DNA from: Deltaproteobacteria bacterium
GTDB taxonomy: Bacteria; Desulfobacterota; Desulfovibrionia; Desulfovibrionales; Desulfomicrobiaceae
Length of the DNA: 63,293 nt
Assembly: GCA_009929795.1 (NCBI GenBank)
Contig: RZZR01000004.1
Coordinates: forward strand, 1-63,293
Direction of reading: 5' to 3'
Below the pieces are notes generated by a model. It saw nothing but the letters and a program-made list of their open reading frames with translations. It ran no database searches and was not told the DNA's origin. Shown one piece after another: positions 9,807 through 18,117 of the stretch (positions are counted from its first letter, which is position 1; every line of letters begins with the position of its first letter). The translations under genes and the position numbers were made by a program.

Positions 9807-10931
9807 CTAGTTGAGTTCCTTGTAGACCCCATTCTGGACCTGATAGACCGAGAAACCGGCCCCTTCGGCGTCGCCCTTGTCGTCGAACTTGATCTTGCCG
9901 ATGGGGGTGTCGACGTACTCGGTGCGCAGGGCCGTGACCAGCTTGTCATAGTCGGTACCGCCGGACTTCTCGATGGCGTTCAGCAGGGCCAGGGCCGCAG
10001 TGTAGGCCTGGTCGAAAAAGGCGCCCGGCTCGGACCCGAAGGCGGCCTGATGCTCGTCGCGGGCCACTTTGTACAGGGGATTGCTCGAAATGTCCTTGGG
10101 ACCGGTGGCGTACACGCCCTCGGCATCCGGACCGGCCACCTTGATGAAGGTGTCATCCTTGACGCCGTCGTCGGACAGGAACGGGGTGTCCATGTTCTTC
10201 TTGCGCATGGTGCCGACGATCTTGGAGGCCTCGGGATGGTAGCCGCCAAAGACCACGCAGTCTGGCTTGGACCGGCCGACCTTTTGGACTACGGCCGAGT
10301 AGTCGACGGCCCCGGGGGTCACGCCTTCAAAAAGAACGACTTCGCCCTTACCGGTCAGATAGTCCTGGACAAAGGTGGCGAATCCCTTGCCGTAGTCACC
10401 TTTGTCATGGATGATGGCGATCTTCTTGGCCCCGAGTTTGTCAATAATGAAGTCAACGGCGACCTTGGCCTGGTCATTGTCAGGGGCGATGGTCCGGAAA
10501 AAGTTCGGGTACTCGCCACTCTGGGTGAGGGGCGGATTAGTGGCCGAGGGGGACATGCAGACCTTCTTGGCGTCGCGGTAGATGCCCATGGCCGCCTTGG
10601 TTGCCCCGCTGCAAATGTGGCCAAGGATGACGTCGGCCTTGTCGGAGACCAGCTTGGTGGCCGCGTTGGTGGCCATCTCGGGCTTGCACTGATCGTCCTG
10701 GGCCACGACCACGATTTTCTTGCCCAGCACACCACCCTGAGCATTGTACTTGTCGGCCACAAGCTTGGCGGCATTCAGGGTCGGCAGGCCATAGGAGGCC
10801 AGGTCACCGCTGTGGGCTCCGGCAACGCCAAGGATAATCGTGTCCTGGGCCAAAGCCGGACCGGCCAGACACCCGAGGCAGAAGGCGGCCAGGACGAACC
10901 TGCCCAGCAAGGCACGCAACGAACTTTTCAT
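9807..10931 (-). CDS. livK: Periplasmic branched-chain amino acid binding protein
   Basis: The 374-aa protein begins with a Sec signal peptide ending near ALAQD and then has the type I periplasmic binding fold of the LivJ/LivK family (DTIILGVAGAHSGDLASYGLP, later SGATKAAMGIYRDAKKVCMSPSATNPPL). It captures the substrate for LivHMGF. The ligand is probably a branched-chain or related amino acid, but this family also binds amides and aromatic compounds, so specificity is not proven. The start has a GGGAGGG ribosome site. It is first in its operon. Confidence 0.94.
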   Translation of the reverse strand: MKSSLRALLGRFVLAAFCLGCLAGPALAQDTIILGVAGAHSGDLASYGLPTLNAAKLVADKYNAQGGVLGKKIVVVAQDDQCKPEMATNAATKLVSDKADVILGHICSGATKAAMGIYRDAKKVCMSPSATNPPLTQSGEYPNFFRTIAPDNDQAKVAVDFIIDKLGAKKIAIIHDKGDYGKGFATFVQDYLTGKGEVVLFEGVTPGAVDYSAVVQKVGRSKPDCVVFGGYHPEASKIVGTMRKKNMDTPFLSDDGVKDDTFIKVAGPDAEGVYATGPKDISSNPLYKVARDEHQAAFGSEPGAFFDQAYTAALALLNAIEKSGGTDYDKLVTALRTEYVDTPIGKIKFDDKGDAEGAGFSVYQVQNGVYKELN

Positions 10932-11070
10932 GGAACCCTCCCGAAGAAATTGAAAAAAGTTTGAGAAACCATGCCCGCCCCGATAGAACCGAACCTTCGA
11001 CGCGAAGGACCGGGCGAAAGAAACCGGACCGGGCTCGATACCGCTTTAGAATAAGCGACGTTAGGTATCA

Positions 11071-11562
11071 TCAAGCCTTTTGGGCTGTCAAATCCCGATC
11101 CGGTCCGGTCTTCGCATCGGATGAGACAGATTTCCTTCCCGGACGTTTTTTGGAGATCAGACCTTTTAAGTCGTCAGCCGCTTCGTCCTCGGATCCGGCC
11201 GGGGCCAGGAAATGCATCACCCCCTTCGGTGAAATCCAATGCCAGCCTTTGGGTTCCTTCAAAAGCTGAGCCCCCCGGCTTTCGAGATACTCGACATTCA
11301 GAGCCTCGGCCGCGCCCTGCTCGATCTCCCGCAAAAGATCCTGCCCCTCGAAGACCATGCTCGCCGAACGCTGGATCTCCAGGGCGGCCTGCACGATGTC
11401 CAGCAGGGCCACCCCCGGCTCCGCCTTTTTGGCCGTCAGAGCCTTCTCGAGGTTCTTCAGGTCGGAGGCAAGATTTTTTATCTCCCCCAAAGTCAAGACC
11501 CTGGCCCGCTCGGCTCGTTCCGTGACTACACGGGTCAACCGCTGCTGCATCTGTCTACCCAT
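11071..11562 (-). CDS. Unknown cytosolic protein, coiled-coil-like
   Basis: The product is 163 aa with no signal peptide or membrane segment and no family I recognise. Residues 1-60 are rich in Arg, Glu and Leu with a helical, coiled-coil-like pattern. Around residue 105 there is a compact KGWHWISPKGVMHFL stretch that looks like a small folded element. The tail after 130 is highly charged and probably disordered. A GGGAG ribosome site precedes the ATG at 11562. It lies upstream of livK on the same strand with a 139-base gap. Confidence 0.7.
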   Translation of the reverse strand: MGRQMQQRLTRVVTERAERARVLTLGEIKNLASDLKNLEKALTAKKAEPGVALLDIVQAALEIQRSASMVFEGQDLLREIEQGAAEALNVEYLESRGAQLLKEPKGWHWISPKGVMHFLAPAGSEDEAADDLKGLISKKRPGRKSVSSDAKTGPDRDLTAQKA

Positions 11563-11596
11563 GACTTCTCCCGCTGTTCGTGATTGAATTCCTTGC

Positions 11597-11794
11597 CTAA
11601 AAACACGGTCTCGGTCTGGATTTGTCCAGTATTCCCATTTTGGCAGGAGCGACCGGACGATCGTCCCCTTGAGGAATTACGATGATTCCGTGCAAACGAT
11701 TGGGCATGAACACCCAATCGTCCAATTTGATTGGAAAGCGAATTCTGGACGTCTTCACCAATTTATCCGTCGCCACCATCCTAGCCCAGTCCAT
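11597..11794 (-). pseudogene. Remnant of a REP-associated (Y1/IS200-like) transposase
   Basis: The 65-residue frame contains LDDWVFMPNRLHGIIVI followed by GDDRPVAPAK. This matches the arrangement in REP-associated tyrosine transposases, where the HUH motif reads MPNHxHGII and is often followed by GDRPVAPT. The first His of the HUH pair is Arg here, a stop codon lies just upstream, and the catalytic-Tyr region is absent. It is therefore an inactive fragment. I see no matching ends or REP repeats nearby. Confidence 0.6.
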
Positions 11795-12210
11795 AACATC
11801 TTTAGCAGGCTACCCGGTCCGGGTATAATCATAGCCGACGGCCAAGGAAACGAACCGGCAGAGATGCATGCGGAAATCGAATCTCGTCGACCCGCCTTTT
11901 CATGCATATCAGACTGGGAAAAAAGCTTGTGTGCACAAAATGCCATCAATCTTTCTATAATTGGTGGACCGATCTGACTTCTCGTCAGATGTGCATATTT
12001 CCACGAAGCATGGCGGTCAACACCGTAACGCATCGCCAACCGTGGCCGTGATGTCAAATAATTGTCCGAAGACGAGCCTTTCCTCGATTCCGAACCTCCG
12101 CACCACATCTTCAAAACCCCACAAGCCCCTTGCCCTGAAAGCCGGATCGTGGAAGAAAGGCCCATGCCCGTTGGGCCGAACCATCCAACTCCAAGCAAGG
12201 AGAACCCGCC
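11795..12210. other. Intergenic stretch without recognisable genes
   Basis: About 415 bases between the transposase remnant and the next plus-strand gene. Short open frames on both strands show no family signature. Just before the next gene, around 12163-12181, GGCCCA and TGGGCC flank a 7-base loop. I see no tRNA, no terminator with a U-run and no clear promoter. It is probably decayed mobile-element DNA. Confidence 0.5.
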
Positions 12211-12648
12211 ATGAAACATTGCCTGACCATCCTGACCGTCCTTGTTCTGACTTTGACCCTATCTCTGCCGGCCATGGCCGACGATATCCCGGACCTGACC
12301 GGTACATGGGAGGGAACCAGGAGCAGCATGGTCCACCATGGAGACAAGACCGTCTTTGTCGAGGAAAGCCCGGGCATGACCTATGTCATCGAGCGTCAGG
12401 AAGGCCGATTGATCATGGGCCGCAAAATCACCGTCCGCAAGGTCGACGGCCAAAAACACGACGAGCCCTTTGTCGGTGTGATCAGCGCCGATGGCTCGGC
12501 AATCAGCCTGGCCGACTTTGAGGCTGGATACGCTTTCGGCCGAATCCTCGGACCGGCCGACCTGGAAATAACCTATCTGTCCGACGGCACCAGCCCGACG
12601 GACAAGAACATGGTTGCCGGAATCCACCGCCTGAAGCGGACACAATAG
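12211..12648 (+). CDS. Small secreted protein of unknown function
   Basis: The 145-aa product has a clear Sec signal peptide (MKHCLTILTVLVLTLTLSLP, cleavage probably after PAMA). The mature 120 residues begin DIPDLTGTWEGTRSS, a TGTWEG opening seen in small beta-barrel, lipocalin-like extracytoplasmic proteins, and alternate short strands with turns to the end. It should be periplasmic. There are no cysteines in the mature part. An AAGGAG ribosome site precedes the ATG. It is plus strand and alone, followed by a hairpin at 12743-12769. The exact family is not known to me. Confidence 0.8.
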   Translation: MKHCLTILTVLVLTLTLSLPAMADDIPDLTGTWEGTRSSMVHHGDKTVFVEESPGMTYVIERQEGRLIMGRKITVRKVDGQKHDEPFVGVISADGSAISLADFEAGYAFGRILGPADLEITYLSDGTSPTDKNMVAGIHRLKRTQ

Positions 12649-12742
12649 AGGAACCGGACGTTGATCGACCACCGAAACGGAAACGACCGGACAAGGGCCA
12701 GTGGATTGCGCCTCCCTTGCTTTTTCCACGAGTTGGACCCAA

Positions 12743-12769
12743 CCCTCGAAGCCACCCTCGCTTCGAGGG
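12743..12769 (+). terminator. Hairpin after the small secreted protein gene
   Basis: A 10-bp perfect stem (CCCTCGAAGC with GCTTCGAGGG, 7-base loop) lies 95 bases after the stop at 12648. A short TTTT follows after a few GC bases, so termination would be inefficient. A TTGACA sequence at 12785 might belong to a promoter for the next gene, but I see no convincing -10 box. Confidence 0.5.
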
Positions 12770-12873
12770 CGGCCCGTTTTCGGGTTGACATCGGCCCCTG
12801 ATACCTGTCAGGAAATCAAACCATCTGACCGCAAGACGAAACCTTAACAACACCCGGGGAACGAACACCGCCC

Positions 12874-14394
12874 ATGCACCTTCACGTGAACCCCAAGCCA
12901 CGGAAGAACCGTTACCGCAGTCGTTCTCGAGCTCCGTTCATTCCGAACCTGAAACGACTGATCAACGGTCTGGGGAAGGTCCGGCCCTCACTTCCGACCT
13001 GGCGGCCCCGGCCCTGGTCCGTACCCCGGCTTTCCTGGTCGGCCTTCGACCTGCCCCGATTTCGGCCCCTGACCGCCCGTCTGGTCATGCCTCTGACCGT
13101 CGCTGCCTTGATCTTGGCCTTCACGGCCCTGGCCGTGGCACTTCTGACCACAGACCCGACCCAGGAAACGGCCGTGGCCGCCGTACCTCCGATCCCCCCG
13201 CCGGCTAGACAGGAAATTCTGACCCAGACCCCTCTCGAACCCCAGCACCCGGTTGTCTCGGGTCCGGAGACCACGACAATTTCAGAAACCGTCCATCCAG
13301 GCCAGACCCTATCGGACATTCTGAACCCCTACCTTAATGTTGCCGATATTCACTCCACGGCCGCCCGTTGCGCCGAGGTCTTTCCAGTCACCCGGTTCAG
13401 GGTTGGCCAGCCCTATACCATCACCCTTTTGGACGATCTCATCTCCGAATTCATCTACGAGATCGACTCTTCGGAACAGCTTGTCATGAATTTCGGTTCC
13501 TCCGGCCTGCAAGGCGTTGAACGCCAGGCCATCGCCTACGACCTGTCGATCAGATCCGTGGCGGGGACCATCACCTCCAGCCTGTTCGGGGCTGTGGACA
13601 AATTGGGAGAAAAACCCGAACTGGCCATCAGACTGGCCGACATCTTTGGATGGGACATCGATTTCGTCCGGGACATCAGGGAAGGGGACGGTTTCCGCCT
13701 TGTGGTGCAGGAGCGGTTCCGGGAAGGGGAATTTTCGGGCTACGGCCCCATCCTGGCGGCCACCTTCACCAACCAGGGAAAAACTTTCCAGGCCTTTCGC
13801 TTCGAGGACCGGGCCGGTCGGGCCGACTACTACGACGAAAACGGCCGCTCCATGCGCAAGGCATTCCTTAAGGCGCCATTGTCCTTCACCCGCATCTCGT
13901 CGGGCTATACCAACAGCCGATTTCACCCGATTCTGAAAACTTGGCGGCCCCATCACGGCATCGACTACGCAGCCCCCACGGGCACGCCAATCATGACCGT
14001 GGGTGACGGGGTGATCTCGGCCCGAAGCTACGACAACGCCGCTGGCCGTTACGTCAAGGTCCGACACTCCAACGGGTACGAGTCCATCTACAACCACATG
14101 TCTAAATTCGCTTCAGGGACGAACCCGGGCTCCCGGGTCAAGCAGGGTCAGGTCATCGGCTACGTCGGGACCACAGGCTACGCCACCGGTCCACATCTGG
14201 ACTTTCGGGTCAAGAAAAACGGCGAATACGTGAATCCGCTGACAATCAAGTCACCTCCGGCCAATCCGGTCCCTGCCGAGCACATGGCCGCCTTCCAAAT
14301 GGAGCGGGAACGCCTCCTGGCCCTGATCAACGTCGAGGACTCTCAAGATCTGGCCGCGACCACGGACCGGCCAAGGTCCGGGTCCGGATCCTGA
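12874..14394 (+). CDS. M23-family peptidase with OapA/LysM-like domain, inner-membrane anchored
   Basis: The 506-aa protein has a basic cytoplasmic N terminus of about 68 residues, one membrane segment at about 70-92, a Pro-rich linker, and an OapA/LysM-like region (about 135-200). The C-terminal M23 domain has the HxxxD motif HHGID at 360-364 and GPHLD at 439-443. Family members cut peptide crosslinks in peptidoglycan. The usual HxH motif reads HxD here, with Asp in place of the second His, a zinc ligand; Asp could still coordinate zinc. It stands alone on the plus strand and its stop is 6 bases from the convergent radA. Confidence 0.9.
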   Translation: MHLHVNPKPRKNRYRSRSRAPFIPNLKRLINGLGKVRPSLPTWRPRPWSVPRLSWSAFDLPRFRPLTARLVMPLTVAALILAFTALAVALLTTDPTQETAVAAVPPIPPPARQEILTQTPLEPQHPVVSGPETTTISETVHPGQTLSDILNPYLNVADIHSTAARCAEVFPVTRFRVGQPYTITLLDDLISEFIYEIDSSEQLVMNFGSSGLQGVERQAIAYDLSIRSVAGTITSSLFGAVDKLGEKPELAIRLADIFGWDIDFVRDIREGDGFRLVVQERFREGEFSGYGPILAATFTNQGKTFQAFRFEDRAGRADYYDENGRSMRKAFLKAPLSFTRISSGYTNSRFHPILKTWRPHHGIDYAAPTGTPIMTVGDGVISARSYDNAAGRYVKVRHSNGYESIYNHMSKFASGTNPGSRVKQGQVIGYVGTTGYATGPHLDFRVKKNGEYVNPLTIKSPPANPVPAEHMAAFQMERERLLALINVEDSQDLAATTDRPRSGSGS

Positions 14395-14400
14395 CCCACC

Positions 14401-15753
14401 TCAGCCGAACAGACAGCGACTGACGTCGCCGATTCTGGTCCACCCCGCCTGATCCTGTTGCCCGGCCTTGGGATGAAAAACAGGGGTGTAGCCAAGTCTC
14501 CCGGCCTGACGAAGCCGAAGGGCATGGCTGAACACCGGACGGACCTGCCCGTTTAGATCCACTTCCCCCCAGAACACCGCTCCCTCGGGCAGGGCCCGGT
14601 CCCGAATGGACGACAGAATGGCCACGGCCAGACCAAGATCCAGGCCTGGATCGGTCAGCTTGAGTCCCCCGCCGATCTTCACGTAGATGTCCATCTGGGA
14701 CAAATTGAGCTTAAGCCGTTTTTCCATCACCGCCAGGATGAGGTTTAGGCGATTGGCCTCCAGGCCCACTGCCGTCCGGCGGGGAAAGGCCAGGTAGGAT
14801 TTGCACGCCAGGGCCTGAACCTCCACGGCGAAGGTTCTGTGCCCCTCGGCGGCCATGACCAGAGCCGTGCCGCTCAGGCCAGGATCCCGGGCCTGGAGAA
14901 AGAATGTCGCCGGGTCGTCCACTATTTTAAGCCCTTCTTTGGCCATCTCCAGGACCAGAAGCTCGTCCGAGGGTCCGAACCGGTTCTTGATCACCCGCAA
15001 CAGCCGGTAGAGATGCTGGCGATCCCCTTCCAGATAGAGGACCGTGTCCACCATGTGCTCCAGAATCTTGGGTCCGGCGATCTGGCCGTCCTTGGTCACA
15101 TGGCCCACGAGGACAACGGCCGTGCCGGTCTCCTTGGCCTTGTCGATAGCCTGCACGGCCACGGACCGGACCTGGCCGACGCTCCCCGGCAAACCCGGAG
15201 CCTGGGACGAGGTCATGGTCTGGACCGAATCCAGAATCAGAAGATCGAGACCCGGATTCTGGTCCATAAGCTGCAGAGCCTCGTCCAGCCTGTTCGTGGC
15301 CAAGGCCGTCAACCCTGGCCCCAGAAGGCCTAAGCGGTCGGCCCGGCCGCGCAGTTGCGCCAGGGATTCCTCTCCGGAGACATAGGCCGCCCGTCCCTGC
15401 CCCCTGGCCAGAGCGTAAGCCAGTTGCAAAAGCAGGGTCGATTTCCCGATACCCGGCTCCCCGCTGAGAAGAATGGCCGCACCAGGTTCCAGTCCACGCC
15501 CCAGCACAGCGTCCAGGCCCGACATCCGGGTCGAAATGGCCTCGCTTTCAGGGTCGAGGGCCTCCTCCAAAAGTATGGCCCCGCTCGAACGGCCCTCCTG
15601 CCCTCCTGCCGGACCGGCGACTCCAAGCTCCCTGGCCAGGGTATTCCACTCGCCGCAGGCCTTGCACTGGCCCTGCCAGCGGGACGTTCCTTGGCCGCAG
15701 GCCGAGCATACATACCATTCCTTTTCCCGTCCTTCTTCGCGGGTCTTGCCCAT
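14401..15753 (-). CDS. radA: DNA repair protein RadA
   Basis: The 450-aa product has the full RadA layout: an N-terminal zinc finger (CSACGQ then CKACGEW), a RecA-type ATPase with Walker A GEPGIGKSTLL, the RadA-specific KNRFG motif, and a C-terminal Lon-like domain containing KIGGGLKLTDPGLDL. RadA drives branch migration of recombination intermediates. The start at 15753 (MGKTREEGREKEWYVCSACG) fits the family; a longer frame upstream is not needed. It closes the long lysS-to-radA minus-strand array, 19 bases after the cysteine synthase fusion. Confidence 0.96.
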   Translation of the reverse strand: MGKTREEGREKEWYVCSACGQGTSRWQGQCKACGEWNTLARELGVAGPAGGQEGRSSGAILLEEALDPESEAISTRMSGLDAVLGRGLEPGAAILLSGEPGIGKSTLLLQLAYALARGQGRAAYVSGEESLAQLRGRADRLGLLGPGLTALATNRLDEALQLMDQNPGLDLLILDSVQTMTSSQAPGLPGSVGQVRSVAVQAIDKAKETGTAVVLVGHVTKDGQIAGPKILEHMVDTVLYLEGDRQHLYRLLRVIKNRFGPSDELLVLEMAKEGLKIVDDPATFFLQARDPGLSGTALVMAAEGHRTFAVEVQALACKSYLAFPRRTAVGLEANRLNLILAVMEKRLKLNLSQMDIYVKIGGGLKLTDPGLDLGLAVAILSSIRDRALPEGAVFWGEVDLNGQVRPVFSHALRLRQAGRLGYTPVFHPKAGQQDQAGWTRIGDVSRCLFG

Positions 15754-15772
15754 GTCCGCTCCCTGTCGCCCT

Positions 15773-18106
15773 TCAGAACAAGGACGGCCCAAAAATTCTC
15801 GGCCCGGCCGGGCCGTCCTCGAGTCTGAAACCCAGGCCTTCAATTTCTGCCCGAAGGCCGTCGGCACCCGAAAAATCCCTGCTCTCCCGCAAAAAGCCCC
15901 GCCGAACCACCAGATCCCGGACCTCGGCCGGGACGTCGGTCCAGACTAAGGGCAGGGCCCTTCTGTCCAAAATTCCGAGGACCTCGTCCACCTGGAAGAG
16001 GGCATCCAGACAGATCCGGGCCTCCCGGTTCCACCCGGCCCGGCCTGCGGATAGGCGGTTGATCTCCCGGCAGAACTCGAACAGGGCCGGCCAGAACTTG
16101 AAGATCCCCAGGTCCGCATCCAGGGTCTGACGGAAGGACCGATGCAGATCGAACGCGGCCTGCCTGACTTCAGCTCCGGCCTCTTCACGAAATTCCACGG
16201 CCCCAGCCTCTTCATGACCGGAACAGGCCCGAAGCATGGCCGCCGTCTCCTGGACCCGCTTCTGGTTTTTGGCCCACATGGCCAAGGTTTCGTCTCCGGC
16301 GTCGAGGCTCCGCCTCCAGGCTGCCGACAAAAGCCACATCCGCAGCGCATGGGCGGACCATCCCTGGGCCAGTAGACCGTCTAGGCCCGAGTCCTGATCG
16401 GATCCGCCCCGCACCGGACCGCTGGCGCACCAACACCCCGGAACCAAGCCCAGGGCCCGCCAGATGCCCCCAACATTTTCGATATGGGGAAAGACCTGAT
16501 CAGACCCGGCCATGAAGAGCCGTATCCGCTTCGGGGCCAAAAGCCCGGCCCAGGCCATCTGCAGATGCCAGGACGGGCGAACATTGCCCCATTTCGTCTT
16601 AAAGACCGTGCCCTCTTTCAAATCCTGGAGAGTGGCCCGCTTGAGCAGAGTGAAGTCCCGTGGATCGTCCTTGGCGTAGCGTTCCAGGTCGACGGTCTTG
16701 CCCGGGCTCAATTTGTCCGTATCCATTCCGGACAACTCACCGTACCCGGAGTCACGCTGAACGTCGTAGTAGAGGGACCTGAGCTTCTCGTAGGCCAAAC
16801 CCTTGTTTAAGAGTTCCGTGCAGACCCCTGTCATTCCCTCGGCGTCGCTGCCTCCGAAAATCAGGGCCGAATTCGAGGCCACGCCCATAATCCCGCAAAG
16901 CTTAGCGATCCGGTCCCTTTGCCCGTGACAAAAGACCTCCCGGGTCTGTCCGGCAGATCTGGCCGCAGCCACGGCCCGATCGTCGAAATCGGCCAGGCCC
17001 ACCGCCGTCTGGGCCGTGAAACCCTCACGGCCCAAATACCTGGCCAGCACGTCCAGATGAAGCAGTCGTCGCCAGAACTCCAGATCGCCGGTCCTGTCCA
17101 GGCTGGGTCCAGGGGTGTAGAGGACATTGACGTCCCGTGAAGAAAACGGGCGGACCGTCCGGGATTCGTCGAGCCCGCCCAGGGCTGGGCCCTCGTCCTC
17201 CCTGCCCGCGTAGAGAGAAGTGCTCAGGTAGCGGTCCCCGGCGTCGGGAAGAATGACCACCACAAGGCCTTTGGCCATGTCGGCGGCCACATCCAGTGCC
17301 CCGGCCAGGGCGGCACCTCCGCTCATGCCGATAAACAGCCCTTCCTTGCGTGCCGCATCCCGGCACAACCCGAAGGCCCGCTCATCCTCGACGTGAACGA
17401 CCTCATCGAGAACGCTCCGGTCGTAGATACCCGGAGGATAGGACTCCTGCATGTTTTTAAGTCCCTGAATCTTGTGGCCGGCAAAAGGCTCAACCCCCAC
17501 CACCCTCACTGCCGGGTTCAGAGTCTTGAGCCCCCGACACAGGCCCATGGCCGTGCCCGTGGTTCCCAGGCAGGCCACCACGCAGCTAACCCTTCCCTCG
17601 GTCTGCTCCCAAATCTCCCTGGCCGTTCCAAGGCAATGGGCTTCGATGCTGGCCGGGTTGTTGTACTGGTCCATGAGCACGTAGCGGTCGGGTTCCTCCC
17701 GAGCCAGACGATAGGCCTCCTCAATGGCCCCGTCCGTGCCGAACCGGGCCGGAGTCTGGATGAGTTCGGCCCCGTAGGCTCTCAGGATGCTCTTGCGCTC
17801 CTCCGAGGCCGCCTCGGACATGACCAGAGTGATGGCATAGCCTTTCACAGCGCAGACCATGGCCAGACCGATACCCGTGTTCCCTGAAGTGGCCTCGATG
17901 ACCGTCTTGCCAGGTGCGAGTTCGCCGCTCTTCTCGGCCGCCTCGATCATGGCCAAGGCCACCCGATCCTTGATGGATCCGCCGGGATTAGCGGACTCGA
18001 GCTTGGCGGTCAGAGTCACGTCTGGATTCCGGTTCAACCGTCCGATCTTGATCAGCGGAGTGCGCCCGATGGCCCCCAGCACGTTTTCAGCAATGTCCAC
18101 GCCCAT
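15773..18106 (-). CDS. cysK: Cysteine synthase fused to a degenerate cysteinyl-tRNA synthetase-like domain
   Basis: The product is 777 aa, against about 310 for CysK alone. Residues 1-305 are an O-acetylserine sulfhydrylase with the PLP lysine in GGSIKDR (K46), TSGNTG (73-78), a phosphate loop GTTGT (181-185) and SGGAA (262-266). From about 318 the sequence follows class I CysRS (LDVLARYLG, YYDVQRDSGYGELSG, RPSWHLQ, FPHIEN, HALRMWLLS). Its active-site features are gone: the CysRS Cys-Gly-Pro-Thr and HIGH region reads TPGPSLDRTGDLEF, the second zinc Cys after WH is missing, the HHENE zinc motif reads HIENV, and the KMSKS position reads RGGSDQDSG. The second half is therefore unlikely to charge tRNA and may be regulatory or structural. 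No frameshift is seen, so the fusion appears genuine. Confidence 0.93.
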   Translation of the reverse strand: MGVDIAENVLGAIGRTPLIKIGRLNRNPDVTLTAKLESANPGGSIKDRVALAMIEAAEKSGELAPGKTVIEATSGNTGIGLAMVCAVKGYAITLVMSEAASEERKSILRAYGAELIQTPARFGTDGAIEEAYRLAREEPDRYVLMDQYNNPASIEAHCLGTAREIWEQTEGRVSCVVACLGTTGTAMGLCRGLKTLNPAVRVVGVEPFAGHKIQGLKNMQESYPPGIYDRSVLDEVVHVEDERAFGLCRDAARKEGLFIGMSGGAALAGALDVAADMAKGLVVVILPDAGDRYLSTSLYAGREDEGPALGGLDESRTVRPFSSRDVNVLYTPGPSLDRTGDLEFWRRLLHLDVLARYLGREGFTAQTAVGLADFDDRAVAAARSAGQTREVFCHGQRDRIAKLCGIMGVASNSALIFGGSDAEGMTGVCTELLNKGLAYEKLRSLYYDVQRDSGYGELSGMDTDKLSPGKTVDLERYAKDDPRDFTLLKRATLQDLKEGTVFKTKWGNVRPSWHLQMAWAGLLAPKRIRLFMAGSDQVFPHIENVGGIWRALGLVPGCWCASGPVRGGSDQDSGLDGLLAQGWSAHALRMWLLSAAWRRSLDAGDETLAMWAKNQKRVQETAAMLRACSGHEEAGAVEFREEAGAEVRQAAFDLHRSFRQTLDADLGIFKFWPALFEFCREINRLSAGRAGWNREARICLDALFQVDEVLGILDRRALPLVWTDVPAEVRDLVVRRGFLRESRDFSGADGLRAEIEGLGFRLEDGPAGPRIFGPSLF

Positions 18107-18117
18107 TCCTCCCTGGA

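Noticed and set aside
9747-10964. 405-codon plus-strand open frame
   Set aside because: Antisense shadow of the livK binding-protein gene.
11755-12219. 154-codon minus-strand open frame
   Set aside because: It is mostly antisense to, or upstream of, the small secreted-protein gene and shows no domain. It is not a continuation of the transposase fragment, which is stopped by TAG.
12785-12820. Promoter for the M23 gene at the TTGACA near 12785
   Set aside because: No acceptable -10 box at 16-18 bases spacing, so I did not list it as a promoter.
15773-17155. Annotating the C-terminal half of the cysteine synthase fusion as a working cysteinyl-tRNA synthetase
   Set aside because: The HIGH, KMSKS and zinc-site residues are replaced, so aminoacylation is unlikely.
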